This document shows, piece after piece, positions 34,106-43,323 of a stretch of 45,229 nucleotides of DNA. Position 1 is the first letter of the stretch. Each line of letters starts with the position of its first letter. The notes beneath the pieces are model-generated. The model was not told the origin of the DNA. It searched no databases and was given only the letters and a program-made list of their open reading frames with translations. Source of the stretch: Pseudomonas sp. GM48 (GTDB lineage Bacteria; Pseudomonadota; Gammaproteobacteria; Pseudomonadales; Pseudomonadaceae). Position numbers and translations under genes: made by a program. The DNA is taken from contig NZ_AKJM01000039.1 in assembly GCF_000282335.1 (NCBI RefSeq), positions 1 to 45,229 on the forward strand, read 5' to 3'.

Positions 34106-35248
34106 TCATATCCAATTTCCATAAAACTGTACCAGCGCCGTGGCAAGATCGGCCTGCAAGGCCTGTTCCAGACACCACGCCTCGGCGTGTTTTTCCAGCT
34201 CTGGCCAGTGTTTACGGGTGGATTGCCAGTGGTCGGGCATTTTTTCACCGGCATTCCACGCCCGCCAGAGACCGCTGATCGCCTCCCGCGCAGGCGCAGA
34301 TAGCCCCTTTACATAAAGCTCGAGGAAGGCCTCGAGCTTGTCCAGATGGATGTCTTCTTCCTGCTGGTAAATATGCCAGAGAAATGGCCGGCCTGCCCAT
34401 TGGGCGCGCACGAAGGAGTCTTCGCCGCGCACGGCATTGAAATCACAGCACCACAGCAACCCGTCGTATTGGTCCTGGCGGACGAATGGCAGCACTTGCA
34501 CGGTCAAGGCATCACGCACATGCACGGCACCGGCCGTCAAACCCTGCACACCGAGCCAGCGTTCGACATCGCCGAGAATCCGCCCTTCCGGCACCAGCAG
34601 ATGAGTGGGCGTCGGATCGCCAGCCAGCGCATCGAGCCAACTGGCCAGCCCGGTGTTTTCGTAGGCAAACAATGAGATCAACTGCGCTCCGGGCGCACGA
34701 TCGATCCCTAAACCTTGCAGGAATTCTCTTTGAGCTTGCGGGTCTTGCTGAAATTGCCGACGACGTTCAAGCAACCCGCGCTCACGTAACAACCCGCCTG
34801 TACCCTTCCGGAACCCCGGAAAGAAAAAGAATTTCTGTACGCTTTTGTACTTCACCGAGGGCAAACCGTGGCAGCCGATCACCCAGTCCTCGGCGCTCAG
34901 ATAGTCGAGGTTCATCCACAACGGTGTCTTTTCCCGTTCGGCCATGGCGTCCATATAGGCGCTCGGCAATTGGCAGGCAAATGCAGCAATCACCACATCG
35001 GCGGCTTCAGTCGGTTGCCACTCGGCCGGCCATTGGCGCACTTCGACCTCTTGTTGCCACTGCTGCGCAACGTGGATATCGATTTCCGGGCACAGGCGTT
35101 CGAACGCTCGCAGATCATCGACCCATAGACGCACCGCCAGTCCATGTTCGGCCACCAGTTGCCGGGCCAGTCGCCAGGTCACGCCGATGTCGCCGAAGTT
35201 ATCGACCACGGTGCAAAAAATATCCCAGCGGGTTTTCATATCAGGCAT
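34106..35248 (-). CDS. earP: EF-P arginine rhamnosyltransferase EarP
   Basis: This is a 380-residue glycosyltransferase that transfers rhamnose from dTDP-rhamnose to Arg32 of EF-P. The N-terminal block WDIFCTVVDNFGDIGVTWRLARQL carries the acidic residues known to be essential, and the RDALTVQVLPFVRQDQYDGLLWCCDFNAVRGEDSF region near the C-terminal half is the sugar-nucleotide site. GGGAG lies six bases before the ATG at 35248. ATG 35239 is a possible alternative. It is upstream of and co-directional with efp. Confidence 0.96.
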   Translation of the reverse strand: MPDMKTRWDIFCTVVDNFGDIGVTWRLARQLVAEHGLAVRLWVDDLRAFERLCPEIDIHVAQQWQQEVEVRQWPAEWQPTEAADVVIAAFACQLPSAYMDAMAEREKTPLWMNLDYLSAEDWVIGCHGLPSVKYKSVQKFFFFPGFRKGTGGLLRERGLLERRRQFQQDPQAQREFLQGLGIDRAPGAQLISLFAYENTGLASWLDALAGDPTPTHLLVPEGRILGDVERWLGVQGLTAGAVHVRDALTVQVLPFVRQDQYDGLLWCCDFNAVRGEDSFVRAQWAGRPFLWHIYQQEEDIHLDKLEAFLELYVKGLSAPAREAISGLWRAWNAGEKMPDHWQSTRKHWPELEKHAEAWCLEQALQADLATALVQFYGNWI

Positions 35249-35372
35249 TCCAGGCTCCCGTTGGCAAAGGCGCCGATTGTCCGCATAAATTACCCCGTGC
35301 AGAAGAGCCGACGGCGATTATTCTTCATGCGACAATCGCCACTCGCCAGTGACCTTCCGCCAGGAGGCAACC

Positions 35373-35783
35373 ATGCCCCACCGTCCCACTCCGCGCCGAT
35401 CCTTCCCCATCAGCCTCAACGCCCTGCAACTGACCGGCAGCATCGCCCTCGGCATGTGGCTGGGATTCATTGCCATTGTGCTGACCTGCTGGCTCGCTTC
35501 CCACTTGTTGTTCAACAAGCAACTGGCATCTGTTGCGGCCGCCGTGGAGCAACTGGCCAAACCGCCCGTGGCAGCGCAACCGGTTCCGGACATTGCGCCG
35601 CAGAATCCACTGTTCGAGCAGTACGAAGAAAACCTGCGCAAAAACGAGCAGGCACAACGGCTCGATCAGGCGCGCAGCAGCAGTCGCAACCAGTCCAATC
35701 CGACCTGTCAGTTCTGGTTGCAACAGGACCGGACGATACCCAGCGAAAAAAGTCGCGCCAACGTCCTGCAATTCTGTGATTGA
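35373..35783 (+). CDS. small membrane-anchored protein of unknown function
   Basis: This is a 136-residue protein with one N-terminal membrane helix (about 22-47). A periplasmic part follows, rich in proline, glutamine and charged residues. Two cysteines (in NPTCQFW and VLQFCD) may form a disulfide. AGGAGG precedes the ATG at 35373. I do not recognise a family function. Its stop lies two bases before the start of the Gre-like gene, so the two form one operon, divergent from earP. Confidence 0.75.
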   Translation: MPHRPTPRRSFPISLNALQLTGSIALGMWLGFIAIVLTCWLASHLLFNKQLASVAAAVEQLAKPPVAAQPVPDIAPQNPLFEQYEENLRKNEQAQRLDQARSSSRNQSNPTCQFWLQQDRTIPSEKSRANVLQFCD

Positions 35784-35785
35784 TC

Positions 35786-36268
35786 ATGAATAAGCATACC
35801 GTCCACCAACTGATTCTCGACAAGCTGCGAATCGATCTCGACATCGCCGAACGGGCCGCGCAAACCGCTTACGAAACGGCGACCCACGAAGAAAACATCG
35901 CCGAGAACAAGTACGACACCCTGGGGCTGGAAGCGTCCTATCTCGCCGCCGGGCAAGCCAGGCGGGTCGAGGAAATTCGCCAGTCACTGACCCTCTGCCA
36001 GAACATGGCCCTGCGCCCGTATGAAGATCGACGGGGCATCGAAGTGGGCGCGTTGCTCGGGCTCGAGGACGAAAAGGGACGCGAACAATGGCTGTTTCTC
36101 GCCCCCGATGCGGCCGGGCTGAAGGTCGATCTGGTGGGGCAACTGATTACCGTCATCACCCCGCGCTCACCGCTGGGCAAAAGCCTGCTGGGCAAGTTCG
36201 AGGGCGATGAGGTGGAGATTCTGGTGGCGGGTGCTCGGCAACAGTTTGCTGTCACCGAGGTCGTTTAA
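35786..36268 (+). CDS. GreA/GreB-family transcription factor-like protein
   Basis: This is a 160-residue protein of the Gre superfamily. Residues 1-80 form an antiparallel coiled coil with an acidic tip region (HEENIAENKYD). The C-terminal part has the FKBP-like Gre domain (ITPRSPLGKSLLGKFEGDEVEI). Gre factors act in the RNA polymerase secondary channel; whether this paralogue cleaves RNA or competes with GreA/DksA is not known. The ATG at 35786 is preferred over a TTG at 35780. It is convergent with cysB, six bases apart. Confidence 0.82.
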   Translation: MNKHTVHQLILDKLRIDLDIAERAAQTAYETATHEENIAENKYDTLGLEASYLAAGQARRVEEIRQSLTLCQNMALRPYEDRRGIEVGALLGLEDEKGREQWLFLAPDAAGLKVDLVGQLITVITPRSPLGKSLLGKFEGDEVEILVAGARQQFAVTEVV

Positions 36269-36274
36269 GCAGGA

Positions 36275-37258
<984 letters not shown>

Positions 37259-37362
37259 TCAAAGCAGGTAGACGCCACGGGCATCAGCGACGGTATATAA
37301 CTATATTAATGGCACGAAGAATAAATCTAGAACTTTTTTGTCAAATTGCCATTATTCGTGCT

Positions 37363-37866
37363 CTAGCGATCCCCTTGGCGACGACGTTGCACCAGCGGCA
37401 CCAGATAGACCGGCACCTTGGACAGTTGCAACACACGGGCGGCGGTTCGCCCCAGAGGCGTTTCCGCACCGGCACCATGGCTGTGACTACCTACGATCAA
37501 TAAATCCACGGAGAGTTTCTGGGCCTGGTCCAGAATCACCTGCGACGGATCGCCCTGCAGCACCCGCACCGCCTGAATCCGCTCCAGGTCATGCTCGCCC
37601 TCATCCCCCAGCTCCTCGCGAAAACTGTCGAGCACCCGCTGCTCGATACTGGCAATCACTGTATTCAGGCCCTGGCTGTGAAACTCATTCAGCGCCCGCT
37701 CATCGAGATAACTTTGCAGCACCGATTCGGCAAACAACCCCATGGGTTCAACCGCATGCACGACATACAGATTGGCATTGAAGGTCCGGGCCAGTTCCAG
37801 CGCATGCTGCATCACCACGGGCGCATACAGCCCGAGATCGGTGGCATACAGCATCGAACGAATCAT
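37363..37866 (-). CDS. universal stress protein UspA family
   Basis: This is a 167-residue single-domain Usp protein. It begins with the family strand MIRSMLYATDL and the helix that follows. Near the end it has LIVGSHSHGAGAETPLGRTAARVLQLSKVPVYLVP. The nucleotide-binding loop resembles but does not exactly keep the G-x2-G-x9-G(S/T) pattern of ATP-binding members. Its role is stress survival by family assignment; the ligand is uncertain. It is read toward cysB, from which it is separated by 113 bases. Confidence 0.9.
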   Translation of the reverse strand: MIRSMLYATDLGLYAPVVMQHALELARTFNANLYVVHAVEPMGLFAESVLQSYLDERALNEFHSQGLNTVIASIEQRVLDSFREELGDEGEHDLERIQAVRVLQGDPSQVILDQAQKLSVDLLIVGSHSHGAGAETPLGRTAARVLQLSKVPVYLVPLVQRRRQGDR

Positions 37867-37961
37867 ATGACCTCCTCGACTGCCAACATGGCGGAGATTT
37901 GATTCAGCTTAGCAGTGCCTTGGCGACTACGACGTCCGGCGCAACGCATTGAACGGCGGGC

Positions 37962-38867
37962 TTAAACCTTTTGCTCGTTGCTTATGCCATGGGGCACATG
38001 ACCGGTGGCGACGACTTCACGGGCCAACTCGCAGTGACCGGCCTGATCGTCGAAAAACACGTCGGCCGCGAAGGCTTCGAGAAAGGCCGACTTGGTCAGG
38101 CCGCCGAGGAACAGCGACTCGTCAAGACGAATGTCCCATTCGCGCAACGTGCGAATCACCCGCTCATGGGCCGGTGCCGATCGCGCCGTGACCAGCGCGG
38201 TACGGATCGGACAGGCGTCCTCCGGGAACTCACGCTGCAGCAGATTGAGAGCGGCAAGAAAGCCCTTGAACGGCCCACCGCGCAACGGCTCGCGAGCGGC
38301 CTCGCGCTCGCTGGCCTGGAACGCTTCCAGACCACCAGCCTGATAAATGCGCTCCGACTCATCGGAAAACAGCACCGCATCTCCGTCGAAGGCAATGCGC
38401 AGCTCGTCGCTGGCTGCACGGCTGGCACCGCCCGACAGAATGGTCGCTGCCGCGAACCCGGCGTCCAGAGCATTGCGTACGTCTTCGGCGTGGGTCGAGA
38501 GAAACAGGTCGCAGCCAAAGGCCTTGAGATAGGGATACGGACTGCGCCCGCCGACAAAAGCCGCCCGGGAAATTGCCAGGCCGTAATGGTCAATCGAGTT
38601 GAATACCCGCAGCCCGGTGTCGGCACTGTTGCGCGACACCAGAATCACCTCGACCCGGGCGCGGCCGAGGCTGTTATTGAGGTTCAGGAGTTTCTGCACC
38701 AACGGAAAGGCATCGCCGGGCTCGAGGATTTCGTCTTCGTGTTCGATCTGATATTGCCGATAGGCTTCGACGCCACTCGACAGGTAGACCATGTGGCTTT
38801 CGCTCAGGTCGAATAGCGCCCGCGAAGAAATCGCCAGCACCAGCTTGTCGTCAATTGCCTTTGGCAT
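37962..38867 (-). CDS. 5'-nucleotidase (cytosolic type I family)
   Basis: This is a 301-residue member of the cN-I 5'-nucleotidase family, which dephosphorylates nucleoside monophosphates. Acidic, serine and arginine residues in LVLAISSRALFDL, VEVILVSRNSADTG and VFFDDQAGH show a haloacid-dehalogenase-like phosphatase fold. ATG 38867 (MPKAIDDKL) follows GAGGGGGAAGG and is preferred over the in-frame ATG 38912. It lies 25 bases after the PanE-like gene in the same direction, so trx-like, panE-like and nucleotidase genes form a likely operon. Confidence 0.85.
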   Translation of the reverse strand: MPKAIDDKLVLAISSRALFDLSESHMVYLSSGVEAYRQYQIEHEDEILEPGDAFPLVQKLLNLNNSLGRARVEVILVSRNSADTGLRVFNSIDHYGLAISRAAFVGGRSPYPYLKAFGCDLFLSTHAEDVRNALDAGFAAATILSGGASRAASDELRIAFDGDAVLFSDESERIYQAGGLEAFQASEREAAREPLRGGPFKGFLAALNLLQREFPEDACPIRTALVTARSAPAHERVIRTLREWDIRLDESLFLGGLTKSAFLEAFAADVFFDDQAGHCELAREVVATGHVPHGISNEQKV

Positions 38868-38892
38868 GCCCTTCCCCCTCAGGTCGGTCGAC

Positions 38893-39849
38893 TCAGGTGT
38901 TGCGTCGATCAATGAAACTCAAACTGCGAAACAAGGCCTCGATGCGCGGCATCTCACACCCGGCTGCCTTCGCCGCCGCCAAAGGCCGGGCGTAGATCGC
39001 GGCCAGTTCCAGCGGTCGCTTGTGCAAGTAATCGTGGTACATGCTCGGCCAGTAGTCGGGCATTTTTTCGGTCACCATGAACAAGTGCTCGGCATACCCT
39101 GCTGGTACGTCGTGCCCGCACGCGACTGCGCCTTGCACCACTTCTGCCATCAGCGCCTTGATCAGCTCACGAGTGTCGGCATCGGCCATCAACGGCGTGG
39201 TGCTCGCCCCCAGCAAAACCGAGAGACCGTTGTAGGGGATATTCCAGACCAGTTTTTGCCAGCGTGCCTGGTGCAGGTTCGCCATGGCCTGGGAATCGAG
39301 GCCGGCGCTGCGAAACAGGCCGACACCCTCCTCGACAATGGCGGCGCGCGTCGGCCCATCGACGGCGGGACCGCTGTGATAGCCAACGTGCACTGCGCCT
39401 AGCGCTTGATGGGTGATGACGCCCGGCGCCTCGCGATGGACGCAGATATAACAGAGCCCGCCAAGCACGTGCAGCGAGTCGGGGAGCAGCTCGCGCAGGC
39501 TGTCTTCGACGTCCAGGCCATTTTGCAACAGCAGCACTTTGGCGTTCGGTGCCGCAGCCTGCAGGATGGCGGGTGCCAGGTCTGCGTTGCTGGTGGTTTT
39601 CGCGCCCACCAGCAACCAGTCGCAGGGCGGCATGTCTTCAGCGCTCGAATAAGCCTTTACCGGGTTCAATGTCAGGGCACCGTGGGGCGCGCTATCGACT
39701 CGCAACCCATGCTCGGCCACCGCGGAGAATTCGCTGCGCAGCAGAAAATGCACATCAAAACCGGCACGCGCCAGCATCACCCCATAGAAACCGCCGATTG
39801 CACCGGTCCCGATAATGCCGATTGTCGGCCTGGCAACTGTCCCCATCAT
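38893..39849 (-). CDS. panE: 2-dehydropantoate 2-reductase (ketopantoate reductase) family
   Basis: This is a 318-residue NADPH-dependent reductase that makes pantoate in CoA synthesis. The N-terminal dinucleotide motif GIIGTGAIGGFYG, followed by the substrate domain with KLVWNIPYNGLSVLLGA and a catalytic-type lysine near residue 190, fit ApbA/PanE. Several pseudomonads have more than one PanE paralogue, so the exact substrate is open. Its ATG overlaps the stop of the thioredoxin-like gene (ATGA). Confidence 0.85.
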   Translation of the reverse strand: MMGTVARPTIGIIGTGAIGGFYGVMLARAGFDVHFLLRSEFSAVAEHGLRVDSAPHGALTLNPVKAYSSAEDMPPCDWLLVGAKTTSNADLAPAILQAAAPNAKVLLLQNGLDVEDSLRELLPDSLHVLGGLCYICVHREAPGVITHQALGAVHVGYHSGPAVDGPTRAAIVEEGVGLFRSAGLDSQAMANLHQARWQKLVWNIPYNGLSVLLGASTTPLMADADTRELIKALMAEVVQGAVACGHDVPAGYAEHLFMVTEKMPDYWPSMYHDYLHKRPLELAAIYARPLAAAKAAGCEMPRIEALFRSLSFIDRRNT

Positions 39850-40232
39850 GGCAACTCCTCTGCTGTTCGACTCAGCGCCTGGCGCACGGCCCGATTGAGC
39901 TCGGTGTCGGTCAGACGCGATTTCAGTGCTCCGAAGAATTCGCCGTCGCGAACGACAAACAGCGCCGGCAAGTGAAAGACCTGATAACGCTCGACCACCC
40001 CTCCGTTATTGCCGGCATCGATCCAGCACAGTCGATCGACTGCCAGGTCGAGTGTCGGCAATTGCTCGCGGGCAAAACGGCAACTGGCGCAGCCGACACT
40101 GGTGAAAATAACCAGCGATACGCCGCTCATCGCCAGCAGCCGTTGGTCGGCGTCAAAATCGGTCAGTTCCAATTCGACCACTATACTGGTTGTAACAATG
40201 TCAGATGGCCGACACATGGAGTCTGTGTTCAT
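39846..40232 (-). CDS. thioredoxin-like protein
   Basis: This is a protein of up to 128 residues with a thioredoxin fold. The redox motif is CASC in FTSVGCASCRFA (about residues 48-51), and a cis-proline is in VFHLPALFVVRDG. It is presumably a cytoplasmic thiol oxidoreductase. The start is uncertain: ATG 40232 overlaps the start of the divergent PilZ-like gene, and a GTG near 40176 would give a more family-like N terminus. It is translationally coupled to the PanE-like gene. Confidence 0.78.
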   Translation of the reverse strand: MNTDSMCRPSDIVTTSIVVELELTDFDADQRLLAMSGVSLVIFTSVGCASCRFAREQLPTLDLAVDRLCWIDAGNNGGVVERYQVFHLPALFVVRDGEFFGALKSRLTDTELNRAVRQALSRTAEELP

Positions 40233-40674
40233 GGGACGATTTATTCCTCACCCTGACGATGTGCCCGTCGAATTAACGTTGCTGAAACCTGAGTGTATTT
40301 CGCGACGACAGCTGCACACTATCAGTCTCGGGGGCATGGCTTGCAATTATCACCGCGCGTGGCGCCACGGCACGGCGCTGGAAGTTCGCATGCCGACCGT
40401 AAGTCCGGACGTGCGCTACCTGGGCTATGTCGCCTGGTGTCTGCGGCGCAAACGCGGTTATCTGGTGGGTATCGCCTTCGTCGACGAACAAATGCTGTTC
40501 AGCGCCCGAATGGGCGAGCAGGTGTGCCAGATCGAACGCTACTGCCGCCTGCATGACACCCACGACGATTTGCAGGATATCCAGGCCCTGGCCCTCGAAT
40601 GGGTTCAGGAGCATGCCGACGAGTTCTCTCACGATTCGGTGCAAAAGGCTTTTGCCGAGCCTGTGCCGGATTAG
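40231..40674 (+). CDS. PilZ-like domain protein (degenerate c-di-GMP motif)
   Basis: This is a 147-residue protein with a beta-barrel pattern like PilZ (HTISLGGMACNYHRAW ... VRYLGYVAWCLRRKRGYLVGIAFV). The usual ligand motifs RxxxR and (D/N)xSxxG are altered: the second reads TISLGG, and the first is not evident before it. It may therefore bind c-di-GMP weakly or not at all. The ATG at 40231 has GGAG nine bases upstream. It is divergent from the thioredoxin-like gene. Confidence 0.7.
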   Translation: MGRFIPHPDDVPVELTLLKPECISRRQLHTISLGGMACNYHRAWRHGTALEVRMPTVSPDVRYLGYVAWCLRRKRGYLVGIAFVDEQMLFSARMGEQVCQIERYCRLHDTHDDLQDIQALALEWVQEHADEFSHDSVQKAFAEPVPD

Positions 40675-40861
40675 GGGCATTGCCGAAGGGTTTGCCCGTC
40701 ACGTTGGGGAAACTCACTGTGAATGGCCCCTAAACCGGCGTCTGCCCATTGTCGAGCCACGGTGTAACGCGCTAAGGTTCAGCTCCCCGACGCGCTTAAT
40801 TTGCTGTGCTCCGCCGCGCGGGTTCGCTGGCGGCCGGCACCCGTGACCTGACGAGTAAACG

Positions 40862-41938
40862 ATGGCTGATTTACCGATCAACGACCTAAACGTCGCCTCC
40901 AACGAGACACTGATCACTCCCGATCAGCTCAAGCGCGATATTCCCCTGAGCGACGCCGCACTGCGCACCGTCACCAAGGGCCGCGAAGTCATTCGCAACA
41001 TTCTGGATGGCACCGACCACCGGCTGTTCGTTGTCATCGGGCCTTGCTCGATCCACGACATCAAGGCCGCCCATGAATATGCCGAGCGCCTGAAGGTCCT
41101 CGCTGCCGAAGTGTCCGATACCCTGTATCTGGTCATGCGCGTGTATTTCGAAAAGCCACGTACCACCGTCGGCTGGAAAGGCTTGATCAACGACCCGTAC
41201 CTGGACGACTCGTTCAAGATTCAGGACGGCTTGCACATCGGTCGCCAGTTGCTGCTGGACCTGGCCGAAAAAGGCCTGCCGACCGCCACCGAAGCCCTCG
41301 ACCCGATCTCCCCGCAATACTTGCAGGACCTGATCAGCTGGTCGGCCATCGGCGCGCGCACCACCGAATCCCAGACTCACCGTGAAATGGCGTCCGGCCT
41401 GTCCTCGGCCGTCGGCTTCAAGAATGGTACCGATGGCGGCCTGACCGTGGCGATCAATGCCCTGCAGTCGGTTTCCAGCCCGCACCGTTTCCTGGGCATC
41501 AACCAGGAAGGTGGCGTATCGATCGTAACCACCAAGGGCAATGCCTACGGTCATGTGGTGCTGCGCGGCGGCAACGGCAAGCCGAACTACGATTCGGTCA
41601 GCGTTGCGCTCTGTGAGCAGGCGCTGAACAAGGCGAAGATCAAGCCGAACATCATGGTCGATTGCAGCCACGCCAACTCCAACAAGGATCCGGCCCTGCA
41701 ACCGCTGGTGATGGAAAACGTCGCCAACCAGATCCTCGAAGGCAACAAGTCGATCATCGGCCTGATGGTTGAAAGCCACCTGAACTGGGGCTGCCAGGCG
41801 ATCCCGAAAGACCTCGCCGACCTGCAATACGGCGTGTCGATCACCGACGCCTGCATCGACTGGACCGCGACCGAAAACACCTTGCGCAGCATGCATGCCA
41901 AGCTCAAGGATGTACTGCCTAAGCGCGATCGCAGCTGA
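40862..41938 (+). CDS. 3-deoxy-7-phosphoheptulonate (DAHP) synthase, class I
   Basis: This 358-residue enzyme of the AroF/AroG/AroH type catalyses the first shikimate pathway step. Family blocks are GPCSIHDIKAAHEYAERL, FEKPRTTVGWKGLINDP, ATEALDPISPQYLQDLISWSAIGARTTESQTHREMASG and DCSHANSNKD. These carry the metal (cysteine, histidine, glutamate, aspartate) and phosphoenolpyruvate ligands. Which aromatic amino acid inhibits it cannot be told by eye. A strong terminator follows. The class II enzyme is at 25.3-26.6 kb. Confidence 0.96.
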   Translation: MADLPINDLNVASNETLITPDQLKRDIPLSDAALRTVTKGREVIRNILDGTDHRLFVVIGPCSIHDIKAAHEYAERLKVLAAEVSDTLYLVMRVYFEKPRTTVGWKGLINDPYLDDSFKIQDGLHIGRQLLLDLAEKGLPTATEALDPISPQYLQDLISWSAIGARTTESQTHREMASGLSSAVGFKNGTDGGLTVAINALQSVSSPHRFLGINQEGGVSIVTTKGNAYGHVVLRGGNGKPNYDSVSVALCEQALNKAKIKPNIMVDCSHANSNKDPALQPLVMENVANQILEGNKSIIGLMVESHLNWGCQAIPKDLADLQYGVSITDACIDWTATENTLRSMHAKLKDVLPKRDRS

Positions 41939-41970
41939 TCACCCGATTGGCTGCACAAAAAGCACGCACA

Positions 41971-42002
41971 AAAAAACGCCGGGTAGAACCCGGCGTTTTT
42001 TT
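41971..42002. terminator. bidirectional terminator after the class I DAHP synthase
   Basis: AAAAAACGCCGGGT, a short loop, and ACCCGGCGTTTTTT form a strong stem with T runs on both strands. It serves both the plus-strand aro gene and the convergent acetyltransferase. Confidence 0.92.
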
Positions 42003-42024
42003 TATGTATTCGTTTTATTGAAGG

Positions 42025-42312
42025 TCACTGACTCAGCTTGGCAGCATGCCGCTGGTGACGCTCCATGTAGCGTTCGACGTAGGAGCACGATGGAATGACC
42101 GTGTAGCCCATTTCGTCAGCGTACTCCAGCGCCTTCTCGGTCAAGGCTGCCGCAATACCGCGACCACGCAGTGCGTTTGGCACGAAGGTGCGATAGATAT
42201 CCAGGGTCTGCTTCCCCAGATCCATATAGGTCAGATAGGCACGATGACCGTCCACATTGGTCTCGAACTGATGACCAGCCTGGTCATGGTGGATGGACAA
42301 CGCCTCGCTCAT
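42025..42312 (-). CDS. GNAT-fold N-acetyltransferase (COG2388/YjdJ-like)
   Basis: This is a 95-residue short GNAT protein. The acetyl-CoA loop is visible as VPNALRGRGIAAALTEKALEYA (about residues 48-69), followed by YTVIPSCSYVERYMERH. Such mini-GNAT proteins have unknown substrates. ATG 42312 follows GAGGAG; a GTG at 42315 is possible. It is convergent with the DAHP synthase. Confidence 0.88.
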   Translation of the reverse strand: MSEALSIHHDQAGHQFETNVDGHRAYLTYMDLGKQTLDIYRTFVPNALRGRGIAAALTEKALEYADEMGYTVIPSCSYVERYMERHQRHAAKLSQ

Positions 42313-42797
42313 CACTACTCCTCGCGGGTCTGGAATTCGACCCCTACCTTACCGATGTTTTTCCGGCGAAGGAACATCTACGCCACCCCGTGCCTGAATG
42401 GACACCGAGAAGAGCTGCACCGATCTCGCGCTACCGAGCACGTACAAATAGTAGGCACCATTGACAGAAATGCTCAAGGTGCGCTCGTCATCATGCAGGT
42501 TGGCGGGTGCTGCTCCGGATCACGCAGGAATGGCTCGACCGAAGCTCACTCAGGGTCGATAGCCTGTACATTGCCGGATGTTGAGACTTAAGACGAGCGC
42601 CCGTTGTTAAAGTCACCTGAACATCGAGAAAGATATTGAGAGGTGCTACGCAAAAGCCGAACAAAAGTGTAGACGACTCCATATAGGCGGACTTTAGCCA
42701 GACTGAAAAACAGCGGTGTGCCACAGGAACTTTTTCTTGTCGGCTCGCTCAGCCACGGGCCTTGCAGCTGGATATTTTTTAAACAATTCAGTTAAAA
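42313..42797. other. intergenic stretch without a recognised gene
   Basis: A plus-strand frame of about 79 codons (ATG 42354 to TAA 42589) exists but has no ribosome binding site and no recognisable protein features. The rest becomes AT-rich toward the oprI promoter. I see no tRNA, no clear terminator and no REP element. A small RNA cannot be excluded. Confidence 0.4.
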
Positions 42798-42826
42798 GTT
42801 GCTCGAAAAAGAATCAACGCCTACAA
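42798..42826 (+). promoter_or_regulatory. promoter of oprI
   Basis: TTGCTC (42798-42803) and TACAAT (42821-42826) are separated by 17 bases in an AT-rich region, which fits the very strong expression known for oprI. The leader from about 42833 to 42949 contains a GGAGGAG element at 42906-42912 that is too far from the oprI start to be its ribosome binding site. Confidence 0.6.
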
Positions 42827-42949
42827 TTTTTTTTGCTTCTTGCGTCACGTCAGTTTTACTTACTACAAGTAATGGGTAGTATGTACGCCGGCTATTTCCT
42901 CAATCGGAGGAGATAGCTACTTAATAGAAAGTCCTTGAAGGGGAACACG

Positions 42950-43201
42950 ATGAACAACGTTCTGAAATTCTCTGCTCTGGCTCTGGCCGCAGTTCTGGCT
43001 ACCGGTTGCAGCAGCGCATCGAAAGAAACTGAAGCACGTCTGACCGCTACTGAAGACGCAGCTGCTCGCTCCCAGGCTCGTGCAGACGAAGCTTACCGTA
43101 AAGCTGATGAAGCTCTGGCTGCTGCTCAAAAAGCACAACAGACTGCTGACGAAGCTAACGAGCGTGCTCTGCGCATGCTGGACAAAGCTAGCCGCAAGTA
43201 A
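42950..43201 (+). CDS. oprI: major outer-membrane lipoprotein OprI (Lpp family)
   Basis: This 83-residue lipoprotein is among the most abundant proteins of Pseudomonas. The signal peptide ends in a lipobox ATGC with Cys20 as the lipidated residue. The rest is a heptad-repeat coiled coil rich in alanine ([22 protein letters not shown]) and the C terminus is lysine, which can be linked to peptidoglycan. AAGGGG lies before ATG 42950. A terminator follows at 43223. Confidence 0.98.
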   Translation: MNNVLKFSALALAAVLATGCSSASKETEARLTATEDAAARSQARADEAYRKADEALAAAQKAQQTADEANERALRMLDKASRK

Positions 43202-43222
43202 TAGTCCTTCGGGATTGTTATC

Positions 43223-43253
43223 AAGCCGACCCATTTTTGGGTCGGCTTTTTTA
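43223..43253 (+). terminator. terminator after oprI
   Basis: AAGCCGACCCA, a five-T loop and GGGTCGGCTTTTTTA form a classical intrinsic terminator 22 bases after the oprI stop. Confidence 0.92.
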
Positions 43254-43275
43254 TTGCCCGGCGTTTTCTCCAGGC

Positions 43276-43312
43276 AAAAAAAAACCCGTCGACGCGATAC
43301 GCGCCGACGGGC
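43276..43312 (-). terminator. terminator after the L,D-transpeptidase gene
   Basis: On the minus strand CCCGTCGGCGCG and CGCGTCGACGGG form a GC-rich stem (one mismatch) followed by nine T bases. Confidence 0.88.
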
Positions 43313-43323
43313 TCTTTGCAAGC

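Noticed and set aside
42354..42591. Small plus-strand gene downstream of the acetyltransferase start
   Set aside because: It has no ribosome binding site and its composition is not protein-like; it is kept only as part of the intergenic note.
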